A model generated the notes under the pieces. That model saw only the letters and a list, made by a program, of their open reading frames with translations. It ran no database searches and was not told the origin of the DNA. From the NCBI RefSeq assembly GCF_001429545.1, contig NZ_LMSP01000016.1:1-41483 (forward strand): 41,483 nucleotides of DNA, in the 5' to 3' direction. Positions 26,920-34,300 of this stretch are shown here, piece by piece (the stretch's first letter is position 1; each line of letters begins with the position of its first letter). The stretch is from Paenibacillus sp. Soil787. GTDB lineage: Bacteria > Bacillota > Bacilli > Paenibacillales > NBRC-103111. The translations under genes and the position numbers were made by a program.

Positions 26920-27243
26920 TTATTGCGACTTTGAAACACTCAGTGGCGTCTCTCCGGTTTTACTATAATGAAAATCTCGACGAATAATTTGATCCAAATA
27001 CTCGTCATTATGAAGTCGAGCGACTTCTTTCGTTGTTTGCTCTTTGAGTTTTTTGGCCTCAACCAGCTGTTGCTCCATATTCGCTACGACACTACTCTTC
27101 TCTTGCAGCTTAGCGAACTGACCCCAAATGTTCACAGCAGCCCAGCTCATAAAACATAGGACAAAAATCATTAGAAAACGCAGTCTTCGTTTCGAGCCTA
27201 TACTGTTGCTGCGCTTGGATGGAACCGTTGCTTTAGCATGCAT
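26920..27243 (-). CDS. divIC: cell-division protein DivIC (FtsB family)
   Basis: This 107-residue bitopic protein has a basic cytoplasmic N-terminus (to ~20), one membrane helix (~23-42) and an external coiled coil (LQEKSSVVANMEQQLVEAKKLK). The conserved end DEYLDQIIRRDFHYSKTGE is typical of the FtsB/DivIC family. It works in the divisome with FtsL and DivIB. GTAGGAGG lies about 11 nt before the ATG. It follows yabQ by 15 nt and precedes yabR, as in B. subtilis. Confidence 0.93.
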   Translation of the reverse strand: MHAKATVPSKRSNSIGSKRRLRFLMIFVLCFMSWAAVNIWGQFAKLQEKSSVVANMEQQLVEAKKLKEQTTKEVARLHNDEYLDQIIRRDFHYSKTGETPLSVSKSQ

Positions 27244-27258
27244 GAATAGGAATGCCTC

Positions 27259-27834
27259 CTACTTTGAGAATAACCTGCGAAAGATCAATATGATATTACC
27301 CTTAAGTTTCTTCAACCAAACAGGGATAACAAAATATTTATGCACAGGCCGAGTCATCCAAAGGAGTAATCTCCACACAGGATAAAGCAATTGTAGCACA
27401 ATTCTATAAAGGAATATAGCTACAGCTAGTAAAAAGCCTAAAATTATCACAGTTAGACGATATAAGCCAATAATCGGTTTAATGAGGACCAATTCGACTG
27501 TTTTTGCAATGAAACGGTAAATAATAATGGTAATTCGAATGAGAAGCAGCGTAAGATGGATGACCCCAGTGCTGAGGAAGGCGAAATAAAAACAAATACC
27601 GATGCCCATCCCCAGAAAAATAAATACTCGAACTTGTCCTTCATTACTGTAAATGAGCAGACGGAACACGAGGATTGTCGCCACAATCCAATACACCATA
27701 TCAATGAACGGAATCGTCCATCGCGGCAGTCTCAGCTTGCCAGAGAGCACACGAAACACGTCGAAGATCGCACCTATGGCGATTCCGCTCAGGAACATCA
27801 TGAAGATCGTATGGAACTGAACGTTAAGGGTCAC
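27259..27834 (-). CDS. yabQ: spore cortex biosynthesis membrane protein YabQ
   Basis: The 191-residue product is very hydrophobic, with four to five predicted helices (FHTIFMMFLSGIAIGAIFDV; MVYWIVATILVFRLL; VFIFLGMGIGICFYFAFLS; LTVIILGFLLAVAIFLYRI) and a basic C-terminus. YabQ in B. subtilis is a sigma-E-dependent protein needed for cortex formation. The start is a GTG overlapping the yabP stop (GTGA), which suggests coupling. Confidence 0.92.
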   Translation of the reverse strand: MTLNVQFHTIFMMFLSGIAIGAIFDVFRVLSGKLRLPRWTIPFIDMVYWIVATILVFRLLIYSNEGQVRVFIFLGMGIGICFYFAFLSTGVIHLTLLLIRITIIIYRFIAKTVELVLIKPIIGLYRLTVIILGFLLAVAIFLYRIVLQLLYPVWRLLLWMTRPVHKYFVIPVWLKKLKGNIILIFRRLFSK

Positions 27835-28118
27835 TTAAACAACTTACCAAGGAATCCCTTGGATTTCTCCTGGGTATTCCCATCCACATAAGCTAATTCG
27901 TGAATAATTCCTTCTATGGCGACCAACCCTTGTTCCAAACTTAAGTTCTTGATGTGCAAATTCTGTCCTTTAATCATCAAGTAGCCCATTTCCGTTTCAA
28001 GGAGGAACTCTTCACTGTCAAAGCTTTCTACGTTCAAAACTCCGGAGATCTCCAAGAGCTTGCGATTCAGCATTTTAATTTCTTGCCGCTTATTCGTGTT
28101 TTTCACGGGTTCAATCAT
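27831..28118 (-). CDS. yabP: sporulation protein YabP
   Basis: This 95-residue YabP/YqfC-family protein is a small beta-rich domain (LLEISGVLNVESFDSEEFLLETEMGYLMI, LHIKNLSLEQGLVAIEG) made during sporulation. The chosen ATG at 28118 has GGAGGGG 8 nt upstream; the frame remains open nine codons further. It is normally next to yabO (rqcP) but is here separated from it by the 10-kb RHS island, so it needs its own promoter; a sigma-E-like one is listed. Confidence 0.9.
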   Translation of the reverse strand: MIEPVKNTNKRQEIKMLNRKLLEISGVLNVESFDSEEFLLETEMGYLMIKGQNLHIKNLSLEQGLVAIEGIIHELAYVDGNTQEKSKGFLGKLFK

Positions 28119-28146
28119 GGCCTGTACCCCTCCTTCATCTATCATT

Positions 28147-28175
28147 ACGATATGGGAGGATGTCCTCTTTTAGAA
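28147..28175 (-). promoter_or_regulatory. candidate sigma-E promoter of yabP-yabQ
   Basis: On the minus strand TTCTAAA (28169-28175) and CATATCGT (28147-28154) are separated by 14 bp. This is compatible with the sigma-E pattern and its known use at yabP in B. subtilis. A GAGGA/TCCTC dyad sits in the spacer. The hexamer matches are only partial. Confidence 0.38.
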
Positions 28176-28211
28176 CTGTGGAAATTCCATTTGTTTGTTT
28201 TAAGTTACTCT

Positions 28212-28256
28212 TATAAAAGAAAAGAACCTTGAACAGCACAATCGCTATTTAAGGTC
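28212..28256 (-). terminator. probable terminator at the end of the accessory island
   Basis: ACCTT (28226-28230) pairs with AAGGT (28251-28255) and AGC with GCT inside the loop. The minus strand continues with TTCTTTTCTTTT. It lies about 25 nt after the displaced MORN-gene stop. The stem is modest. Confidence 0.45.
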
Positions 28257-28279
28257 TGCAGTTTTGTACTAATTACAAG

Positions 28280-28520
28280 TTATTCGTTTATCTCAACACC
28301 GTCTTTGAATGTACCCTCAAACTTCAAGGTTCCATCCGTTTTATAGAGCTTTCCGTGCCCGTTCCGTTTACCGTCTTTCCATTCCCCATCATAGATTAAG
28401 ATTCCCTCGAGAGTATATAATTTCCCTTGTCCATTGAGCAAATCGTTTTCAAACTCTCCTTCAATCCTAGTTTTTCCGTTCGGGTGATAGACCTTCCCTT
28501 GCCCATTAAGTTTATTATCT
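28280..28520 (-). pseudogene. out-of-frame 3' end of the MORN-repeat gene
   Basis: Read one base out of register with the preceding ORF, this stretch continues the MORN pattern perfectly: KLNGQGKVYHPNGK, then IEGEFENDLLNGQGKLY, then IYDGEWKDGKRNGHGKLY, and ends FEGTFKDGVEINE with a stop at 28280. About 80 residues and three and a half repeats are thereby cut from the protein. One missing base near 28518-28522 (where an AAGGAT would restore the frame) explains it. Confidence 0.85.
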
Positions 28521-29436
28521 TAAATGCACCTTCGGAATGCACTTGACCGTCCGCATAGTATACTTTTCCAAGACCATTGTATCGAAAATCTTTAAACTGC
28601 CCTTCATAGACCAGTTTCCCGAATTCATTGTAATATTTACCCTTACCTTCGGCGGAACCGTTGGACAGACTCCCTTCATAAATCGATCCGCTCGAATAAT
28701 AAAACTTTCCTTCACCCTCAGGCGCGTTATTTTCAAATGAAGCTTCATACCACAAAGCTCCGGTTTCTTTGTACAATTTGCCTTGTCCGCTTATCATCCC
28801 CTGAGCCCACTCACCATCGTACAATTTTTGCCCGCCTTTAAAATAGAGAATTCCCCTGCCTTCCATTTTTCCATTTTTGAATTGTCCCTCGTACAACAGC
28901 TTGCTATCTAGGTAGTACTTTCCGTGTCCATCCTTTTTCCCTTCTTTCATATCACCTTCGTAGGTCAATTTCTTATCCGTGAAGTAAATCGATTCTAATA
29001 AATAATCTTCTACAGAAGAATGGATATAAATCGATTTTGTTTTGTCCTCCCAGATGACATTTTTCCCTGTTGCCTCTCCAACAAAACGAAGCGGCACAAA
29101 GGTAGACCCGTTCACAATGCTAGGAGCGAGGGAGAGCTTTGTTTCCTGATTATTCAATACGGCAGAAGTGTTGCCAACTTTCAGGGAGATCCAAAGCCGT
29201 TTATTGATTCCAGAAACCGTTTGTGCTTCCCCATTCCAGGAAATATCTAAACCTAACTTTTCAAAAATCGGACGAAATGGTACCATAGTTGTCCCATTCT
29301 CGATAAACGGCCGCTCCTCGAAATTTACTTTTTCCCCGTCTATGAACACTTGAATTTCATTTTCAGCAAAGGCTTGTCCTGCAGCAAGGAACATTAACGT
29401 AGCGGCAAGTAAAATAGGCAACAATTTTTTCAACAT
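28396..29436 (-). CDS. secreted copper-amine-oxidase-N-like and MORN-repeat protein (frameshifted)
   Basis: Residues 1-24 are a signal peptide (cleavage after QAFA). Residues ~27-140 are two halves of a copper amine oxidase N-terminal 'stalk' domain (IFIDG-type strands with TTMVPFRPIFEKLG and STFVPLRFVGEATG), common on Paenibacillus surface proteins. From ~155 there are MORN/YwqK-like repeats of about 23 residues (YEGxxKxGxxxGxGKxY). After about residue 303 the pattern stops and the sequence becomes unrelated until the stop. Restoring one base carries the repeats on to 28280. The product is therefore truncated with an aberrant tail unless the shift is a sequence error or is corrected. The function is unknown; it lies at the downstream end of the RHS island. 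Confidence 0.8.
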   Translation of the reverse strand: MLKKLLPILLAATLMFLAAGQAFAENEIQVFIDGEKVNFEERPFIENGTTMVPFRPIFEKLGLDISWNGEAQTVSGINKRLWISLKVGNTSAVLNNQETKLSLAPSIVNGSTFVPLRFVGEATGKNVIWEDKTKSIYIHSSVEDYLLESIYFTDKKLTYEGDMKEGKKDGHGKYYLDSKLLYEGQFKNGKMEGRGILYFKGGQKLYDGEWAQGMISGQGKLYKETGALWYEASFENNAPEGEGKFYYSSGSIYEGSLSNGSAEGKGKYYNEFGKLVYEGQFKDFRYNGLGKVYYADGQVHSEGAFKIINLMGKGRSITRTEKLGLKESLKTICSMDKGNYILSRES

Positions 29437-29493
29437 GGAGATCGCTCCTTATGTTATATTGGGAAATCTGAAATTTATTATCCTATCCATCTT

Positions 29494-30264
29494 TTATCTT
29501 TTGTTTTTCAATCGTTTTGCAAAAATAAATCGTAATGCTCCAATGATTAATAAAACAATCCCTATAAAAGAACTACCTAAAGGATAAACGAGCGGGTAGA
29601 AAATGTTTGGCAAGAAATAATCATCGGTATATCCAATGAATGTCGAAGCCTGTGAAGATATCTGTACTAGCTTTACACCTAGTAAGTGCTCTACACGTTC
29701 AGGGTACGAAAAAACTTCTTCACTATATGTCTTATCTTTATTTACATAAATTAATCGCCACTTTTGAGATTTCATGTCACCATCTTTCCAGCCTTCTACT
29801 AAATTTTGAACAATAATCAATTGTTGTCTACCTTTTTCCTTGTCGCTGACTTTAACAATATTTAACATAGATAGATAGTCACTATCATTTACAATTCGGG
29901 GAGGCAGCCAAGCTTCTGTTGGTAATGAAGCCTCTTTCCCATTAATCTTTATTGTTATGGTCATGATATGCGCTGGATAAAATTTAAAAATTGACTCTGG
30001 AGTGTCTACACCCGTATCCTTAGTCAACACTTCAATCATATTGCCTTCCCATTCAAAGGGTGAGGCTAGAACGCGGGAAGACTTAACTAGTTTGCGTACT
30101 TCAAAATTATTACGTATATCAATAATTGGTTCAATTTCATATCTGTTGTTGACGTAAGACTCTAACACGCTTTCTCTAATAATGAAACTTAAAGGATAAG
30201 CTGAAGTAGAAATAAGCAGTACTCCAATAATTATTAGTAATGTTCCTTTTCTAATTTTCCGCAA
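29494..30264 (-). CDS. hypothetical protein with N- and C-terminal membrane helices
   Basis: I recognise no family in this 256-residue protein. It has one helix at ~8-28 (LLIIIGVLLISTSAYPLSFII) and another at ~228-248 (GSSFIGIVLLIIGALRFIFA), with an extracytoplasmic middle of about 200 residues rich in charged and aromatic residues, and a basic tail. The DNA is clearly AT-richer than the housekeeping genes. It sits downstream of the RHS toxin-like gene, where immunity or accessory proteins are often found. A membrane-located protective role is only a guess. Confidence 0.7.
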   Translation of the reverse strand: MRKIRKGTLLIIIGVLLISTSAYPLSFIIRESVLESYVNNRYEIEPIIDIRNNFEVRKLVKSSRVLASPFEWEGNMIEVLTKDTGVDTPESIFKFYPAHIMTITIKINGKEASLPTEAWLPPRIVNDSDYLSMLNIVKVSDKEKGRQQLIIVQNLVEGWKDGDMKSQKWRLIYVNKDKTYSEEVFSYPERVEHLLGVKLVQISSQASTFIGYTDDYFLPNIFYPLVYPLGSSFIGIVLLIIGALRFIFAKRLKNKR

Positions 30265-30280
30265 TATTTTCCCCTACCTC

Positions 30281-30315
30281 ACATTTTAAGGGCTAAGACA
30301 TTCACTTAGCCCTTT
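30281..30315. repeat. 10-bp hairpin between two island genes
   Basis: AAGGGCTAAG (30288-30297) and CTTAGCCCTT (30305-30314) form a perfect stem with a 7-nt loop. No T-run follows on the minus strand, so termination is uncertain. It lies shortly after the stop of the upstream ORF. Confidence 0.5.
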
Positions 30316-30332
30316 AACTCAGCTAGTCTTTT

Positions 30333-30809
30333 CTATGGATTATCTAAAACAAAATCTTTATCGTAAGTAAAATTATTTGTGAAAGTCCCTCTAGAGAATG
30401 CAAGATTAAAAAATGGATTATTTACTTTGGGATTATCTTTCAGAATAGGCGATTCAAATGGAATTGCTTCTTTTTGATACAAAGGATTGAAGTCGCCTCC
30501 ATTTATACTTACATATCCCTCATAAGATGGAAATTTATCTAAGGTTATTGAACTTTCAATCTCGCTTTTGTTCTTGATTTTAATAGTAGCACTGTAGTCG
30601 ATAGAAGGTGCTCCAAACGAAAGTTCATTACTTACTACTGCGCCAGCACCAAGTGTAATAGAGTCAGTAACACCTGGCTGGTTAAAATTAGCCATATACA
30701 TGTTTTTATTGGTATCACGTTTAGCCTTAATAACATTGTTATCTTTATCAATACGTTCTGTTACAGTAACGTAATTAAATCCAACAACCGTATTGTCATC
30801 AAGATTCAT
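30333..30809 (-). CDS. hypothetical protein, probably 5'-truncated
   Basis: This 158-codon AT-rich frame has no family I recognise; it looks beta-rich, with TATIKIKNKSEIESSITLDKF and asparagine-rich turns. The frame stays open upstream of the first ATG to about 30885 (reading RLYDGSCKYGVKTLQYGV) without another start codon. That part runs straight into a 28-bp segment identical to the RHS gene. This suggests that the 5' end was replaced by recombination and that the ORF is the stump of a larger gene, perhaps an older toxin tip. Expression is doubtful. Confidence 0.5.
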   Translation of the reverse strand: MNLDDNTVVGFNYVTVTERIDKDNNVIKAKRDTNKNMYMANFNQPGVTDSITLGAGAVVSNELSFGAPSIDYSATIKIKNKSEIESSITLDKFPSYEGYVSINGGDFNPLYQKEAIPFESPILKDNPKVNNPFFNLAFSRGTFTNNFTYDKDFVLDNP

Positions 30810-30834
30810 AACACCATATTGTAATGTTTTTACT

Positions 30835-30862
30835 CCGTACTTACAGGATCCATCATATAGTC
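30835..30862. repeat. 28-bp perfect direct repeat, downstream copy
   Basis: Positions 30835-30862 are identical to 33242-33269 inside the RHS gene and in the same orientation; the flanks differ on both sides. In the RHS gene the segment encodes DYMMDPVST. Here the same frame meets a stop two codons later. Confidence 0.9.
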
Positions 30863-30871
30863 GATAGAAAT

Positions 30872-30897
30872 GCCGCCAAGCTTAATCGCAAGGCGGC
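30872..30897. repeat. GC-rich hairpin beside the direct repeat
   Basis: GCCGCC (30872-30877) and GGCGGC (30892-30897) can pair over a 14-nt loop in otherwise AT-rich DNA, next to the 28-bp repeat. No T-run is present. Confidence 0.4.
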
Positions 30898-30977
30898 TAG
30901 TATGGGGCAAATGTTTATTAAAAAAAATTTGGCGCAGACCTCTCATTATACATGGGGACGGTTAGATTTTAATTTAG

Positions 30978-31340
30978 TTACAAACCAATCATTAGAACTG
31001 TTAGATCATCATGAGTTATGGAAAATACCCATTCAAAGCTATCGTCAAAAATATAAGCATCTATTTCTTCCCAGGGCTCTAACTCCTCCACAAACGCCAA
31101 AATCTCAGCATGGTTTGCTGCATAGAGCAGTCTACTCCTCTCTAAATAAAAATACAGCCTCTTATCAGTTGGTATGTGATTTTTAGCTATATCATATTCC
31201 ATTTTTCGGGGTTTGGTTTTAAAACTATTCCACATCAACTTTTTACTAGCTAATTTCTCAACATCTACATATCTGGTGGTTAATTTTTCTATTAATAATG
31301 TTGTTTCATTGTTACTAATAAGTATGCCCTTAAAATCCAT
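30978..31340 (-). CDS. putative immunity protein of the RHS toxin
   Basis: This 120-residue acidic protein is recognised only as looking like small immunity proteins of polymorphic toxins, mainly from the C-terminal pattern WEEIDAYIFDDSFEWVFSITHDD. It has no signal or membrane helix, so it should be cytoplasmic. Its ATG is 15 nt after the RHS stop, and the ribosome site AAGGAGG starts within the RHS stop codon region, so the two are almost certainly co-transcribed and coupled. Toxin neutralisation is inferred from position, by analogy with B. subtilis wapA-wapI. Confidence 0.7.
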   Translation of the reverse strand: MDFKGILISNNETTLLIEKLTTRYVDVEKLASKKLMWNSFKTKPRKMEYDIAKNHIPTDKRLYFYLERSRLLYAANHAEILAFVEELEPWEEIDAYIFDDSFEWVFSITHDDLTVLMIGL

Positions 31341-31355
31341 TGAACGTTTCCTCCT

Positions 31356-34300
31356 TTACTCTGGGAAAAAAATATGCCCGTCTGCACCTTTAGACTTGCC
31401 TTGGGACCAATCTTTCCATTTTATGTGAGGAAGGTCATTTCCAACCTCTGTTTCCTCGGGATGAATTTCATAACCTTTCTTGTAAACCTCATCAGTGTAT
31501 GTTTCTTTTTTTTCCATATCTGGTCTCGCATCTTTTAAAAGTTTATCTGCTTCTTCTTGCGAGCCTGTTCTGTAATTTTTTCCTTTTCCAGTCCCATCTT
31601 TAATGTCTTTAACTGCTTCTTTCCACTCCTTACTTCCAGGTTTGAGGACAGAAACAGGTACATTACTCTCTACATCCTCCTTCTTTTGAGATGCTTTAAT
31701 AGAGTTTTTTACATAATCAGGAATAATAGGGTTGTTTAGGAGATTATAAACATCTTGATATCTTTGCTCTCGAATTTCTACTTTATCAGTTGGGGAGACA
31801 TAAGGATCATCCAAAATGTCCACATACGGACTTATATAATCTGTTAAATCTGCATAGTAAAAACTGCTTGCTATAGCCCCATAACTCAAAACGTTGTTCG
31901 GATCCGGTAAACCCTGTGGCAAACTACAAGCGCAAACAAGAGTTGCAATAGGTTTAGGTAATGTTATAGTTTTTGGTGAAGTCGTATTACTATACATAAT
32001 CGATCCCTGCGGTTTCACAAATCCCGCAGATGCAATAGCCACTTTGTCCGTTCTAGCAGCACCTGTGGAGTTAAATAACTGGCTATATTTCCCTGCCGCA
32101 ATTTCTGCTGGTGTCGGTGGTGGTGTGTAACTTCCACCGGAATCGCCTCCGCTGCTTCCTCCGGAAGGATCTCCTCCGCTTGATCCGCCGTCTCCTGATC
32201 CGCTTCCAGAGTCTCCGCCGGTCGAACCGCCGCCGGAACTTCCTCCCGATCCGCCACTGTTATCCACAGGATCTGGTACCCAGTGACTCGGGTCGTCGCA
32301 ATCGCCTCCGTGTGAATATCCCCCGTACTCACACCAATGTCCCGTCGGATCGGTATAATTCACCGGGTTATTCAGCGTGTACGCGTAACGGTTTAGTGTC
32401 TGCGGCACATAGGCCGCACCAGCGTACGTATCCTCTGTCGTAAACCGACCGACCTTCGGGCTGTACCAACGAGCCGAGTAGTCCATCAGGCTTGCTTTGG
32501 CATCGTACATCTTGCCCGTAAACCCCGTGTTGTTGTACGGAGCAGCCATTTGGGTGAACAGGTTGCCGAAGGCATCGTAGCGATACTTCATGGCTGTTTC
32601 ACCATTACGATCCGTCACATCCATGACGTTGCCAAGCACATCAGCCATGTAATATAACAGACCGCCGTTCGTTTGGATGTTCCCTTCATAACCTTCCATC
32701 TTACGGCCGTGATTGCCAAACATCTTACGAGCAACGACTTCCCCATCGGCGCTGTAGTACTGGGCCAGCGGTTCTCCGTGCTCTCCGTATTCCTTGAACA
32801 CGTTTAAGCCGTCATAGGTATAGTTCGTCGTTTCTTGCGTTAGCAGCTTATCCCAAAGGCCGTTTTTCTCGCCGTTGCCATGGGTGAGCGCGTTCAGTCT
32901 ACCTTGCCCCTTGCCTTGGGACTGTACTTGTGCAGCAACTTTATCAACATCATAATAACCCTGGGTTCGGGTAACTTTACGCCTCAACGCATCGTACGCA
33001 TACTCTACCTTTGTGCTGTCCTGATAGTATACGCCTTGCAGCTTGTTATCCCCGGTATACGAATATTGGACTGTGCCCTGCGTTCCGCCGCTGCGTTCGA
33101 GTAGATTGCCGCTCTGGTCGTAGCTGTACGATTCGTCGCCTGCCGAAAGCATCCGGTTCGCACTGTCGTATGCGTACTCCGTGATTTTATCGTCGGCAAC
33201 CATGCGTGTACGGTTCCCTACGCCGTCATAATCATATTCTACCGTACTTACAGGATCCATCATATAGTCCGGTTGCTCGGATACAAGGTCAAGCTCCTGA
33301 CCTACGATCATCGGTTCAAGTTTTTTCTTTTTCCCGCGACTGCGTTCGGTACTGTCCGGTTTTCCTTTTCCGCGCTTGTGGTCGTTATCATGGTCTTTGA
33401 CAGATTTTCCATTTCCTTTGCCATTCACATGCTCGCGCTTATCATTCTTATGCTTTTCCTTGTAGCTTAAAGGCTTATCCTCCGAACTGCTGTGATGGCT
33501 ATCACTGCCCTCGTTGCCTTTGTCATGATCACCGCTGTTGCCGTGATCAGCATCATTATCTTTGCCATTGCCATGATTCCCATTATCTTTATCGTTGCCG
33601 TTGCCGTAAACATCATCGCTTACGGAGTCGTTTCCATTTCCATTTCCATTTCCATTTCCATTTCCATTTCCATTTCCATTATTATTTCCGTTCCCATTAT
33701 TATTTCCGTTTCCATTGCTTGCCAAGAGCATCCCAAAATTGTCAGCTTGCTGCGGAGCAAACGAGGAGGCAAGCAGCGACTGTGATGGATGTTCATTTGT
33801 CGCTTGACCTACGGAGTTCTCCTCAGACGGATTTTGGATGATCGGAATTTGGAGCTTTTTCGGCTGGGAAGGCGGATGATAATAATCCGATTTCACCTCT
33901 TCAATCTTAGATTTCGGATAGGTGACCTGCACAAGCCGGTTCAGATCATCGTATTCGTATTCGGTCCTAGCACCGTCTTCTTCTTGCAGATACAATCGGT
34001 TACCAACCTTGTCGTAGCCGTACTCAAACGAGCTATGATAATTTTCTCCACGGTGCTCCAACCCGGTAATCCAGTTGTTATTGTTATACGCATATGTCGT
34101 CTTGATGCCGTTAGGGAGCGACTGCTCGGCAACTTGTCCAATAGCATTATACGTATAATTGGTTTTGGCTCCATCAGGATCAGTCATTTCCGTTAAACGG
34201 CTCAGAGCATCATATCTATACTGAAGAACACGCTCTTCAGGATCCGTTATTTGAGTGCGGTTGCCGAGCGCATCATAAGTATACGATGTGGTCTTGTTCC

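Noticed and set aside
33492..33785. Plus-strand frame with alternating Ile-Ser dipeptides
   Set aside because: It is produced by the TTTCCA microsatellite and its surroundings read antisense to the RHS gene.
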